Of a DNA stretch of 47,681 nt, positions 21,064-33,414 are shown piece by piece. The notes beneath the pieces were generated by a model, which saw only the letters and a list, made by a program, of their open reading frames with translations, was not told the DNA's origin and searched no databases. Position 1 is the first letter of the stretch. Each line of letters opens with the position of its first letter. This stretch comes from Zygnema cylindricum (Eukaryota > Streptophyta > Zygnematophyceae > Zygnematales > Zygnemataceae). The translations under genes were made by a program, and so were the position numbers. The stretch spans positions 1 to 47,681 of the forward strand of contig JBBHKE010001873.1 of the NCBI GenBank assembly GCA_037447655.1. The letters are read 5' to 3'.

Positions 21064-21281
21064 CACCGTGTATCGCTATTGGTATTAATATTTTTTTCGC
21101 CATTTAAAACATCTTTCCTACTTACACACATGTCGGATTGTGGATCTGACGGCTGCTATTGAAAGGTAAGATTCCCAGCTTCCGATTGACGGTATCAAAT
21201 TGAAAATCGGACAAATGTGTACGGATAAAAGATGTTTTGGGTGGGAAAAAAAATATTAACACTAATAGCGATTCACTGTGG
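21064..21281. mobile_element. TA-flanked MITE (copy 3)
   Basis: The left end is CACCGTGTATCGCTATT after TA (21062-21063). The right end contains actaatagcgattcactgtg before TA (21282-21283), with one extra base relative to the family. The interior matches copies 1 and 4, for example ttttttcgccatttaaaaca and aaaatcggacaaatgtgtac. Confidence 0.8.
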
Positions 21282-21299
21282 TACTGTACTGGTTTCCAC

Positions 21300-23200
21300 C
21301 GTATGGATTTTTCTATGACTGCGAATCTGACACAAAACGTACATGTATGAACTGAAACCATGTCGACTAAACGAATAAAAAATGGAGTATACAGCTCCTT
21401 CAAAGTAAATAGTTGAAAATAGTTTTGAAAGCGGCTCTAATTTGGCAATGCAACATCTCGAGACTATCCTTCCACAATTCCCCTGTTTTTCAACCTCTAT
21501 ATTTCTATTCTCGATTCCACGGACACTTCACCGGAAAATAAAAAATATAATAATAAGCTAAATTGGAGTGATATGTTCATGTTTCTTACTTAGTTCCGTA
21601 AAAAATTTTATTTTCTTATGAAACGCCCACTGGAAATAGTGGGGATAAAAAACTTTAGTCGTAAAAAAAAATAAAAAAATGTATGAGAATGATACAATCC
21701 ACACTAATAAATGAAGACTCTAACAATAAAGGTGGATGAGAAAACCCAAAAAAAAAAAAAATGAAGATATGAGGCCATGTTATACATTTTTAGTTGAAAT
21801 TAGGATTCAAAGTTTTAAAGTTTTAGTTCAAAGTTTAGTTCAATTAATTTAAGTTTTAATGATTCAAGTTGTAGTTGAATTTTTTAGTTCAGTTTTAACT
21901 TTTATTTGAAGTTTTAATTCAAGTTTCAATTCAGGTTTATGTTTTAACTAGAGTTTTAATTTAAGTTCTATTCAATTCTTAATTCGAAATCGATGAACTA
22001 AACAATGTGGTACGAAATAAAGTTAAATGTTTGACTAAATTTTTATTTAAAATTTGGTAACAATGTATCAAAATATCTTTATTTTATTTTTGAGGTTTTG
22101 AACGGATTGTTTTCAGTAGAAAAAAAATAAAATAATAATAATAATATATAAATAAAAGGAAAGAAAAAAGGTTATAAAAATCAACTTGAAACTAACAAAA
22201 TGAAAAAAAGAAACTAATAGCAAAATAAAATTAAAAACGTAGATTTTTTTTGATAAATGTAGTTTAATGTAAATTAATAAAGTAAGATTTTGTAAAATTT
22301 GTTAAAATCTAATAAAGTTTATTAAGATTCTATAAACTTTTGGTAGAATTTACTACAACTTATTAAAATTTAAGTATAATTTAGTAATAAATTAATAGAT
22401 TTAGTAAATTGTTGTAGATAATATTTAATGTTGTAAATATTATAAACTTCAATATTACATAATTAATATTAAATATTAAAGGAATATTGAACGACATTGG
22501 ATATGGAAAAGAATATTATAAAATTTAGTAAAACTTTAGTGAAATTTAAGAAAATTTGGTAAAAGTTTAGTAAAAACATATTGTTCCGAAAAAAAACAAT
22601 GTATATCATCATCGTATTAAAAAAAAAAAAGAGAAAAAAATGCAAAATAAAAATGTTTTGGCACTAAAATATATAAAAATAATAATAATAATCATTCATT
22701 CTTTGTTTCTCGCATGTTAGATTATGATTTTTTTTATTTTTTTCTAAAAAAAAAAATGGGTGTAAATTGGTTTACAGGGATGACGATTGTCGATTATCCG
22801 AAAAAAAGCATCTTAAAATTTTCGGAAAATTTCGTTACTTTTACTCTTTTTTTGCAAAAAAAAGTGCTTTCGGAAAACATTTCGAACGATTACAAAGATA
22901 TTTTCGAAACATTTCGACGTCAAATTCCTTCTGAAAAAATTTCTTTTTTCGTCAAAGATTCGGAAGTGAAGTCGTATAAATGATCGACCCAAAAGAAAAC
23001 AAAGGGGGAAAAAAAAAGAGGGAAAAAAATATGTATATTTTGTGTTCCGTCAAAAAAACATGTTTTATAAGGAACAATAATTAGTGTGTATGGCAAAACA
23101 TAATTTAAAAAATGGCAAGACGATGGATAAGTAGCGGTGAAAAAAAAATACTAATCGTGAAAAATATCGTAATTTTTTAGTTTTTTGTACATTTTTGTAC
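21300..23200. other. Very AT-rich intergenic DNA with simple repeats
   Basis: At 21790-21985 there are loose repeats of the type agttttaattcaagttt, and at 22270-22590 of the type tttagtaaaattt. The open frame at 22714-22983 lies in the same base composition and is probably chance. No gene is supported. Confidence 0.5.
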
Positions 23201-23206
23201 ATTTGT

Positions 23207-23290
23207 AAAGTCGAGAGGGAGAGAGGGAGAGAGGGAAGAGAGGGAGAGACGGAGAGAGGGAGAAGAGAGGAAGAGGAGGGAAATAGGAGG
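23207..23290. repeat. GA-rich microsatellite
   Basis: A run of gagaggga and gagggaga motifs. Confidence 0.85.
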
Positions 23291-23299
23291 AAAAGCCCG

Positions 23300-24659
23300 T
23301 TTCGAAACCCTAATCGAAATAAGAGGGAGCTGGACGCTTATAAGGTCATTGGGCCTGGAAGATACTGACAAAATATGAGGGACGGAGAGAGTGTGACGTG
23401 ACAGTACTTTTGAGCGAAGGAGAGAGAGTTAACACTTGACGGGATCTCTGCTGACAAAAAAAGCAGTTGCAGTTTTTGAAAAAAGTAAAGCGGGCAGGAT
23501 GAAGGTACAAATACTTTTTCCTGACCGAACACGTGGCGTGTGGTTGTGGTGCAAGAGAGTACGATCGTGTACGAACGAATGAAATAATGTACGAATATAA
23601 ACAGAATGTACGATGTTCTCGAAGCAGACGGACCGACATCCGTAACTTTTCTGCCCGAAAAATGTTTGGAAAGAAAATGTACGAAACAATTGTGACATGG
23701 AATGACCACCTGACATTAAATGCGGGGGCGGTATACCGTATTTTATGCCTGCAGGAATTCAGAGTGTACGGACACACGCAGCTGTAGCTTGATACTACGA
23801 CGGCTGTTGAAAATAACGATCTCTTATGTCTGTACCATTATAATTGTCTTATTAGTTATTACGGATCCTTGTCGCTTTTCTCACGGATGCATAAAAGTAC
23901 AGTGATGACGAACCATCGAGCGTCATAACTGAAATGTAACGCACGGAATTGCGTAGAAATAATACGAAGATATTTTTCGTCATTTACAGACTCTCTCACG
24001 TTTTATGTGAATATTTCGGACCACATCATTGGCGGTGCACGGTTTGAATTTCCGACCGTACGAAAATATGGTCCTTGCTGAAATTTTGACATGATTTGTG
24101 GACAGGAATTCTCGATCGCAAGGAATATTTCAGATTTCAACCAATAGAGTGGTTTTTCCGCTTATTTGTGTTCTGTGTTTTCAAGCAAGCAACTTGCTCC
24201 GCGGGAGAATCTGCTAAAATCTCCTGATCTGTCGTCTTTTGCAGGTCAACGGTTTGCATGTCGGAGGAAAGACAAACAGCGTCCGTAGATCGTGTGACGT
24301 ACGCATGTGGTTTTTCGATCGTCCAAAATTCTGATGCTTTCAGATGTGAAATTTTTGATGACATGGCCGATTCAAGTGTCGCCTGTTCAGCAAGTTTAAA
24401 AATAGAGTGAATGCCTCGTGACAAATTAATTAAACAGGACAGCCGTACGTGTCACCAGGTAACATCTGGGAATTATGGACAGGATAGTTTCATTCATGGC
24501 CAAACAGCTGAAAGCTTACTTCATCACCGGCTAGAAATCGGAATCCAGGCATTGGTACATCTGTCAAATATAGGGAACCCGCAGGTGTGGTACCGAACCA
24601 GCGGCAAATTTGAACTTTGAAAGGGAGGCAATCCTGCCCTGACGCGTATCGAACGACTC
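23300..24659. other. Unassigned region with GTAC-rich segments
   Basis: Several overlapping open frames exist on both strands at 23338-23787 and a 95-codon one at 24137-24424 on the minus strand. None matches a family I know, and no splice signals or repeats decide between them. Confidence 0.35.
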
Positions 24660-24662
24660 TAA

Positions 24663-24830
24663 GGGTGCGTCTCTATGTACTTCAAACTTAGAGATTATTT
24701 TTTGTTTTTTAGCGCAGATCCGGCGGACCCGGATTTCGGGTGTCCCTATGTGTACCAAACGAAATTGTCACTTAGGGCGTGACGATTGTATACGTCGACA
24801 ATGCCCGTGACGGCTGTCAACGTCTACAGG
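24663..24830. mobile_element. Fragment of the second Harbinger-like family
   Basis: After TAA at 24660-24662 it begins GGGTGCGTCTCTATGTAC and continues with agcgcagatccggcgga and gacaatgcccgtgacgg. This is the reverse complement of the right end of 30055-31344. Similarity fades after about 24830, and no second end is found. Confidence 0.7.
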
Positions 24831-25298
24831 AACACACTATAATTAGTGCAGGACATTTTTCTAAACAAGGGAAATTGACGATGACGAAAAGGACATTTCA
24901 AAAATCTGATGTGTTCTATGTGAGACATCACAAACCATCCGTACGACAGTCCAACAAATTAGGGTTTTGTGGATTGCCTAATTGATGGTGACGAATTTTT
25001 TTAGCCGTACAAAAATACAAAGAGGCTATGTAGATCTTTTCATCTTTGCATGTCGTAGTCATCCACCGTACACCCGAGAAATAGGTCCGTACAAGGTACA
25101 GTCCATATCTTGAAAATGCGCGACTTAATTGGAAATGCTATATATGGTGAGATTTTCCTTTGTGTCTTCGTGAAAAAATTAATTTGTCCTATTTGACTTT
25201 TTCTAATTCATGGAAAAAAACGTCTAACGAGCGTATGTCGTAGTAAATGTATCCAACCATATCTAGCGTTTCCAATTGTTTTCGCACATGTGAAGTTA

Positions 25299-25514
25299 TA
25301 CCGCGAATCGCTATTAGTGTTGATATTTTTTTTGCCACCTAAAACATCTTTTATCCGTACACATATATCGGATTTTGGATCTGACGGTGGCGATTGAAAG
25401 TTAAGATTCTCAGCTTCCGATTGGCTGTCTCAAATTGAAAATCGGACAAGTGTGTACGGAGAAAAGATGTTTTGAGTGGCGAAAAAATTATTAGCCTAAT
25501 GGCGATACACGGTG
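25299..25514. mobile_element. TA-flanked MITE (copy 4), 216 bp
   Basis: The ends TACCGCGAATCGCTATTAG and AATGGCGATACACGGTG are flanked by TA (25297-25298 and 25515-25516). The interior is collinear with copies 1 and 3, including agattctcagcttccgattg. Confidence 0.82.
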
Positions 25515-25516
25515 TA

Positions 25517-28420
25517 ACGGTCTACACCACAAACTTCACTTTTGTCGCCACACGGCAACCTCATCGACAACTCGCATCATACTGAACATTACTTTGCTTT
25601 CAACTTTTCATCTTTCCGTTTTTGTCACGAAAAACGTGTTGAACATTAAGATATATATTTAGGATGGTATTCCATGCTTCCTTTTCTCTTAAATCGCAAG
25701 AAACTCTCTTGTTTCGAGCGTCTCAATCGAGTATTTTTGTCGTGAAGTGCGCTCCGAAACTCGTTTTTCTTTCATCTTGGATTACCGTACACCAAGATCG
25801 AAGAAACCTTGAAAATGCCGTGAGCGTATCTCCAGTGGATCTTCGAATATTTCAGAAGTAATCATTGTCTTGTTTCGGCTGGTCGACGAGTTTCAAGACA
25901 GAATCTCGCAAAATATTCAGTCCGTCATGTCCCGCTGGCATGTACGGATCTTCTTTGGATCCAAGAAACGTGGAAAGAGCGCTACCAAAAAAATCAAAAC
26001 GCGCAACTAGATCGAAGAAAATGGGTCGATGGAGCCAAAAGTCAATGATGACTTATCATTACATATCGAGCTAGAATCGCCCATTTTCCATTTTCCTCGA
26101 GGGTCTCGATCTTTGTCAGTATGCCAGTCCAGTTTATCAGTTTATGTGTAATTCGTATAGGCGATTTAACATATTAATATATTAAACAGAAGTTTAAGCC
26201 TTTTCTTTCAACTCTTTCACTACCCAAACCACATGAAATTGCATATAATTATTGGTAATCATTAAGCTTACTTCCGGCCAAAGAAACACCAATAACTTGC
26301 GTCGTCATGCTAAGATCCCTAAACAATATCCTAACGCCCTAAAACCCTCAACACCTAAAAAATAACGAGAAAAAAATAAGCCAAAAGCAAGCACACAAAG
26401 ATGTCAACATACTTCTATGTTCCTTAACATTTAAAACATACCTAAAACAAATAATGAAAACTAGCAATATTGTGATACCAAGGCTTACAATTTGGTCTTA
26501 CCCATCGTTGGGCACTGTACGGATATCGGGCAACATAACTTAATATAGAAATCAATTCAACTACATGTTAACATTTTCAACAAATTTGAGGTCATTAACG
26601 AAAAAAAAAAAACAAACAAGAAATAAGCATCCACGATTGAGAAAATGACAATGAAAGTCTATTACAAGATCACCATGCTCCAATTTCTTAACACACCTTT
26701 CTAATCATTGAAATGTGTAATCCTCTCAAAACATTCAACTAAAATTAATAAACCTTCACCAAAGCTTTAATTCCATCGCCTCATCTCTTAAGCAACGAGC
26801 CATTAAATAAAAAATAGGAACTTTTTATGAATCTCATCTCAATATGATATTTTGTTTCAAGTAGCTTCAAAAAGGGCACACACGCACGTCCTCTGTAGTT
26901 TTCCCATCTCTCGTCATGGTATAACTTGTAAAGTACCGCACCGATACGGTTTCCTAATGGAGTTATTCGTCGTGGATCTTAAAGATGATTTCGCTTATCT
27001 CAATGCGCTCATCCACTAAAAGATGTTCCGTACTCACCAACCCTTTCCCATCCCTCTCGTATCTTTTTAATTAGATGGATATTTTTAAGTTTTATTTTTT
27101 TTATGTAGATCCCTCAAAATATAGCAAGTCCGTATGAGTGCCCTCTCCTTCTCAAAGGTAGTATCTACCAAATAATAAAGAGATTGATTCGACCCATGAT
27201 AGCTCATGGTGGGTCAATACGAATCTTGAAGTTCATAGATGAAACCTTAACGTCCCTGCGTTATCGTCGAAAGTATTTTGGGATCTCGATATTTATATGT
27301 GTGACCTCTCCCAAACTTATTATTCATGGTACATGGTTGCCTTGTTGAAAACCGGTGTGGATTAGGTCCCTTTAGGTACATCCTCTCAAATCTCTCTATT
27401 CTTTTTTTCTTTGTCTCTATTTGTTTTGTGCGTTGCATTTCTCACAAGATCCTCCAAGGTGATGCCCAATCCAAACACACAACCATATAAATACATGTGG
27501 CTCAAAATGGGAAAATGAGGTTTCTCTCTTTATGGAGAAGCTACTTTTGTAGTTACAAAACTTAGAGATTGTTATTTCTCCATTGGCCTTACCCTATATA
27601 GAGATGTATTAACTACTTTAACACTGTGACACACTATTTACACTTTCCAACAAAAATTCAGTTTGAAGTGCAAAATAGCTTGACACCTGAATGTAGCCTA
27701 AGGACCGTGTGGTTGACCTAATGTTGAAGCTTCTAAGCCAAACCATAATTAACAACATTCAAATGTACCCTTCTTGAAACCATTTTTGTATGAATCTTAC
27801 CAATTAAACATCTATAGGAATGTTGCTCAACAAAAGCAGTTGATATTGAAAGAGCAGTTGTCTAATTTGAAGGTCAATTGATAGAAAACAAGGGGGTATA
27901 TCCACCTAAAGTGATACAACTAAAATCACACAAATGGATAGCACGTCAGTGTTACATTGTGGTGTTTCTGTCACTTGTTTGTTTTTCTTTTACTTTTCTC
28001 TCACACTGACATGGTAGGCACTGTATTATCTCATTGTACATGGTATTATACCATATAGTATCCGAAATCGTTAACGATCGACACGTTTTTTTTGGTTTAT
28101 TTCCGTACTTTTAGGTTTATTTATGGGGGATTTTTAGGGTTTTTACGTACAATCCGTACAATCACTTATATTTCAATATAATTGCCTTACATTTTCCGTA
28201 TATCTAGGAATTTTAGGGTACATTTTTCGTATAGTTTTGTACATTTCCGTATATTTGTCCGTATATTTTAAGATTTTTTAAGGATTTTTTAGGGTTGATG
28301 GGACAATTTCCATACAGCTCTTTACATTTCCATACATCATACTGCGAAATTTACGAAAAGTATGAAAAGTAACACATGCTACGTAAAAATCGTAAAAACA
28401 TCCAAACCTGTACAAATTTT
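25517..28420. other. Long intergenic stretch without recognised genes
   Basis: AT-rich DNA with short open frames only (25664-25861, 25865-26074 and a minus-strand frame at 27247-27438). At 28100-28300 the sequence is dense in ccgtac, gtaca and ccgtatat motifs. No known protein or transposon end is visible. Confidence 0.4.
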
Positions 28421-28424
28421 AGGA

Positions 28425-28613
28425 AGTTTCGTAGTCGTCACATTTCGTTTCGTAGACTATCGCACATTTTGTAGACGTCTACAACCGTCACATATTCGAA
28501 GTTTGAACGCGCAAGTAACGATTGACATAGGCACACTTTGAAAAGTACACTGTAAAATCTGTGCTAAAATCCAAAGTAACGTTTCAAAGTTTCGGTTACA
28601 TGGGGACACGCCC
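28425..28613. mobile_element. Terminal fragment of the first Harbinger-like family
   Basis: The segment from ggaagtttcgtagtcgt to catggggacacgccc followed by TAA matches the last 190 bp of the element at 29086-30051 and, inverted, the start of 5754-6707. The other end is missing. Confidence 0.75.
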
Positions 28614-28616
28614 TAA

Positions 28617-29082
28617 GTTATGGATCGTTGACGTGTTCTAAAACTCCTTCAACTTGCTCCCCGTGGCTGGGGGAACTTACGGGGTTGCTTTTCGTAGATG
28701 TTTAATTGCGTTGGGGTTAGGGTGGTAGTTTTGGTTTAGTGAGTTGCCGTGCTTTTCATTTTGAGTTTGGGTGCTTTTATTTTACTTGCCATTTTTATGT
28801 GTTTACGTTGCTTTCTTTGTTTTTTATTGCCTTGCTTGTAGTTTTTAAGTCTTGGCCATGCCACCCCTTTTGTACCCTCAGGCTCAGATGGTTTACCATC
28901 GTGCTTTGTAATTTTATCCTGTCGTTGTTTTCTTTAGAAGTAAATCTTTATTTGAAACTAAACAAGACAAAATGACATGAGAGAAAATCAAAGAGAATTA
29001 GGTCAAAAAAGACACCGAAGTAAATCCAAAAAACACAAACCGAAAAAGAAGAAGACAAAAAAAAGTTTTTCTCAACCCTTTA
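28617..29082. other. Unassigned stretch ending in an A-rich segment
   Basis: It contains a T-rich part with an open frame (28739-28975) coding only hydrophobic residues, then an A-rich part. It might be the 3' end of a retroelement, but no reverse transcriptase is present. Confidence 0.3.
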
Positions 29083-29085
29083 TTA

Positions 29086-30051
29086 GGGTGTGTGGCCATG
29101 TGTTCAAGTAAGGGTTTTTTCCCCTCGTTTTCACAAAAAATGGGACTTGCAACGCGATAATATTACGCTGTACGAAAAATGGGCAAGAACCAAAGTACAT
29201 TTCACGTCACCTTGGAACTTGAAAACTACGTCAATTTGGCGCTATTATCATTTCGACCCACTTCCACGTCACGCCAGCTCATATTCACACTTGTGTCGGA
29301 AATCAAATCGCGACATGATTTTAACTAAAACAATACCCTATTGATGAACTGAAATTGAGATTGCACGCGCGAAACGTCTTCGAAATATGTTGCACGAGGG
29401 AGAGTACACGCTTTGTTTTTCACTGCTCGTCACACGCATGTACGTACGAAAATGACAAGTATGTACAGAACAAAATTCGTTGGGGTCTCGGACCTCCACT
29501 TTCAATCATGGGTCCTTTGCAAAAGTTTACGTCGTCTTCGTCTCTCCCCTTCTTTCTCACTCGACTGCTCATCTTTCTCTATTCTCTAAATAAAATGCAG
29601 CAATAATAGCATCAAATGAAAGATATGTTATTATTACTATTATTATTCTTTAAAATATTTTTGGTCTTAGTTTGATGGCATATCGGATGATAAAAGATAA
29701 GAAAAAGGAATCGGGAAGCCATGGCGGAAATTTTACGTACTAATGGCTTCATAAGGTAGCATGACTTCGCTATGTCACAAAGCCCTAAACATCTACAATG
29801 TCACAAAAACCTCGACGTCTACAACCGTCGCAGTTTTTGTAGACGTCACCAATTTTTGGAAGTTTCGTAGTTGTCTACAATTCGTTTCGTACCCTGTCGC
29901 ACATTTTGTAGGCGTCTACACCTGTCACATATTTGAAGTAATGAAGGTGCAAGTAACGATTGACATAGGAACACTTTGAAAAGTTCACAGTAAAATATGC
30001 GCTGAAATCCAAAGTAACACTTCAAAGTTTCGGTTACATGGGCACACACCC
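29086..30051. mobile_element. PIF/Harbinger-like element, 966 bp, TTA TSD
   Basis: It begins GGGTGTGTGGCCATGTG and ends CATGGGCACACACCC, flanked by TTA (29083-29085 and 30052-30054). It is a relative of 5754-6707 in reverse orientation, sharing ccaaagtaac, gttgtagacgtc-like motifs and gggaagccatgg. It has no transposase. Confidence 0.87.
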
Positions 30052-30054
30052 TTA

Positions 30055-31344
30055 GGATACGTCTCCATGTGCCAAAGTAAGGGTTTTTTTTTGTCGTTTT
30101 CTTGTAAAACATAGAGCCGTACCGCGTAAGTTTCAGCCGTACAAAAAAAAAAAAAAAAATTACATTTTGCGTCATCGTCAAATTTAGGATGTACTACATG
30201 TTGTCGTCTTACGTTCTTTGACTTACGACCACGCCAAAAAACGTCATCTCCAAACTTTTCTTTGAAACACATGGACGATGTGTTTTAAAACAAAGTATTT
30301 TCGAAAAACAAATAGTAACACGTATTCGCTCAGAGATTTCTCACGTTTTCTTGAAATGGCATCGTAATTTTCAGACCCCTAAAATGAAAAATTCCGTACT
30401 AAACAAAACGCGACAAAACAAAGCAAAGTGTGTACTTTGATGGATGCAAACGAACAAAACATAACGAATAGAGTACCGTTCGCCGTCGCTTGAATTCGTT
30501 TGAAATGTTTGGAATTTTTTTGCACGCCCTAACAAGTCGCACACGCCGCCGTTCTCACGTAGCCTCACATTCACGCCTTTGCAAACTTCACTATTCATCA
30601 TCCTTTCACGAGGTGGCTCTACGCTGACTGAGAAGCTGGAGAAAACAGTTGAGTGACGTTTTCCGACCACTGCCAAAGAAATTCAAGCACTTTTTTTGCC
30701 TTAAAAAAATGAAAACCCACCATTATTATCGTTATGTTTTCTTAACCCCGATAAAGGAGGATAATAATTCTATTTTCTAACATTTTTACCATGTTTTTAC
30801 AAGCTCAAAATTACCAAGAAGAATTTCTAATTATTGTGCTTAGCATTTGTTTTCTTACGTCACACTTAATCTACTATGCAAATCGGTTATTCTAAAACCA
30901 AATTATTATTATTGTGATTACTATGATTATTTTTATTTGTTTTTCTTTATTATCTTTATTTATTTACACGAGAATGAAAAAAACGCGTGGAAATAGAGTT
31001 ACGAAGCACGTGGAAATTGCCAAAAAGGCAAACGTATAGGGTAGGCAGCGGAAACGACACTTCTTCAGCCATGGGCAACATCCATGGACAAAGGGTTGAA
31101 AAGGAGAACGTCTACAAATGTCACCAAAAATATGCGACGTCACAAACAATTTTGAACAATCACGTGTGGTATCACAGATTGTAGACTTTGACAACCGTCA
31201 CGGGCATTGTCAGCGCATACAACCTTCACACCTTTAAGTAACAATTATTTTGTTGCACATAGGGACACCCGAATCCGTGTCCGCCGGATCTGCGCTAAAA
31301 AACAAAGAAAGTTCGCTAAGTTTCAAGTACATGGAGACGCACCC
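30055..31344. mobile_element. PIF/Harbinger-like element of the second family, 1290 bp, sharing its TTA with the preceding element
   Basis: It begins GGATACGTCTCCATGTG and ends CATGGAGACGCACCC, with TTA on both sides (30052-30054 and 31345-31347). The left TTA is also the right target copy of the neighbouring element, so the two insertions touch. Its ends match 12573-13321 and 24663-24830. The open frames inside have no known domain. Confidence 0.82.
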
Positions 31345-31499
31345 TTAGGCTCTTGCGCATTTTCTTGTAGCTTTGCACTTCATGGTACGGTGTATCTATA
31401 CTTTCGTACATCGGCTCAAAAACAAAAAAAAAAAAAAAAAAAAACCAAAAAACAGGCAACGGGCAAGGGTGAAAAGGGGGTGGGGGTGGGTGACACGTA

Positions 31500-31656
31500 T
31501 ACCGTGAATCGCGTATAATGTTAATGTTTCGTATATTCAATCCGACAGCTCCGATTGAAAGGAAAGGTCCTCGCCTTCCTACCAGTGGTTTCCACTTATA
31601 TAAATTGGACACGTGTGCATGGAAAATATGTTTAACATGAAAAGCGATGCAAGGAG
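31500..31656. mobile_element. Short degenerate TA-flanked MITE (copy 5), 157 bp
   Basis: It begins TACCGTGAATCGCG after TA (31498-31499) and ends agcgatgcaaggag before TA (31657-31658). The core tccgattgaaaggaaaggtc matches the family, but an internal block is missing. Confidence 0.65.
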
Positions 31657-31659
31657 TAG

Positions 31660-32050
31660 TTTTATGTATTGGATAAAAACCCATCGCGATAAATTTGATA
31701 TTCGATATATTGAGCATCGAACAGTCAGAGGGCTCGATATATCGCTCCGAGACGAAGAAAAAACATCGCGATATACTTGGTGGGAGGTGGGTGTCCGTAC
31801 ACATCTATTACGTAAATATTGTACGGTGAATCATATCTCCAGGCGCCCCCGAGGGGGGCGGGTTTTGAAAAGAAAATTGAAACCCAACGTCGCTTCGATA
31901 TATCGCTTTGTGTATTTATTCGCATATCGAGACGATATATCGATGAAATACTGCGACATTGAAATTCTCGATATATTGATTCGACTACTGGCTATCTAAA
32001 ATTAGGTGCATGTTGAATATCGGCAAAGAGCCAATTTCGGTGTATCCGGT
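31660..32050. mobile_element. Decayed copy of the TAGTGTTGGG hAT family
   Basis: The interior matches 18034-18399 in order: tgatattcgatatattgag, ctcgatatatcgct, the hairpin cgcccccgaggggggcg, then tgaatatcggcaa. The ends gtattggat and gtgtatccgg are only remnants of the TIRs, so no target duplication can be read. Confidence 0.65.
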
Positions 32051-32170
32051 TATTACTTTACTTTAGTTTTTAGAGATTACAGGCGTCATGAAAGTAAAAG
32101 CTCCCCCCGATTTCCAGCTGCCCGCAATCTTTGAGCTTTCCCGGGTCTATCTCGGCGACTATCCCGATGG

Positions 32171-32588
32171 CAGAGGTCCCAATCGAGTATCCGAGTCCGT
32201 ACCCGACCGTTACCCGACCGCCCGCGTCGGATCCAGAACGGATTCAGGTGCCAAATTTTGGGGGCCGGTCAGATTTGGGCGGGTGATTCACAAAAAAAAT
32301 AAAAAATGGTACGGTCGGGCTAGCAAAAAACGAAAAATATTGAAGGTTTTGTACTGTCCATACTATCCAACATTATTGTACTTTGTACTCTTGGCATCGT
32401 GGAAGGTATGAGGGAGATGTACCATTAATTTTGTACTTATTCGGGTACGGGCGGGTACGGGTAGTCGCGAAAAATCGAGTTTCGGCCGACTTTTGTTTTC
32501 TTAAACGCGTATCGGGTACCGGGTAACAATTTAGGAGCGTGACATAACCCGGTCGGGTATCGGGTGTTCAGAATTTGAAAAAAAAAAT
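32171..32588. mobile_element. hAT element of the CAGAGGTCG family, right end lost
   Basis: It begins CAGAGGTCCC, followed by the family blocks ccgaccgttacccgaccgc and ggatccagaacggattc. It runs to gaatttgaaaaaaa near 32588 and stops about 30 bases short of the usual terminus. Confidence 0.75.
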
Positions 32589-32636
32589 GTACATATCGAT
32601 TATCGCGAAAACCTATTCGCCGTTAACACCAACCAG

Positions 32637-33406
32637 TAGTGTTAAGTATCGAGGACCGTTTGCCGATATTCGATATATATCGAATTTCAGGTACCCGATA
32701 ATCGATATATCGCTTCGATATATCGAATTTAAAATTATCGCGATATATCGCCGATATATCGTATCGTCAATATATCGTATCGTCAATATATCGAAGCTAA
32801 AAAAAAAAAAAAAAAAAAAAAATCCCACAGGTTTTCAAAGTCTCGTGACTTCGGACAAAGTGACTGTAAAATCTTTGCCGGAATGAAATACGGCTTTTTC
32901 CTGAAAGTCAGCGGAGTGAAGAGATCTCTGAGGTACATTGACGAGGTACACTTGTGAAGTACACGTACGTCATACGCAAGTACGATTTTCCAGACGAAAA
33001 AGGTTGGTTTCCAGATATTCGATGATTTTTGAGATTTGGTTGTCACCTTACGTGGAACCACTCATATCAGAACACGTATGTAAAACTTATTTACAAAAGA
33101 TACGCGATGTACCCGAGGCCTCTGTAATACATAAATTTTGCTGTCCGTACTATTACTGAGACCTCCTCGTGTAACCATACCCCAAATAATTAATCATTAG
33201 AATTTACGTGGCGTATTAGACAATTTGACTTTTTCGCTAAAATAACATATTATATAAAAAATAAAAATATTAAATTTAAAAATACTATATATCGCGATAT
33301 TTTATGTTGGTCTCGGTACGATATATCGAGGATACTCCTCGATCGATATTCAATATATTGAATATTGAGATTATCGCGATATGAATTTACCCGATACCCA
33401 ACACTA
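32637..33406. mobile_element. Complete hAT element of the TAGTGTTGGG family, 770 bp, perfect 8-bp TSD
   Basis: The left end TAGTGTTAAGTATCGA and the right end, which reads TAGTGTTGGGTATCGGG inwards, are flanked by CCAACCAG at 32629-32636 and 33407-33414. It has atatatcgat-rich subterminal regions and a central block (about 32930-33190) shared with 5465-7018. No transposase is present. Confidence 0.92.
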
Positions 33407-33414
33407 CCAACCAG

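Noticed and set aside
22714-22983. 89-codon open frame as a gene
   Set aside because: It lies in very AT-rich DNA with repeated ttcggaaaa words, and there is no similarity or splice context.
23338-23777. Overlapping minus-strand open frames of 95 to 143 codons
   Set aside because: Three frames are open over the same DNA and none is favoured by similarity, so composition explains them best.
24137-24424. 95-codon minus-strand open frame as a gene
   Set aside because: The peptide has a fairly normal composition but no recognisable domain, no repeat of itself and no clear splice partners. Not enough to call.
28617-29000. 3' end of a LINE
   Set aside because: An A-rich tail-like stretch is present, but no reverse transcriptase or endonuclease sequence and no target duplication were found.
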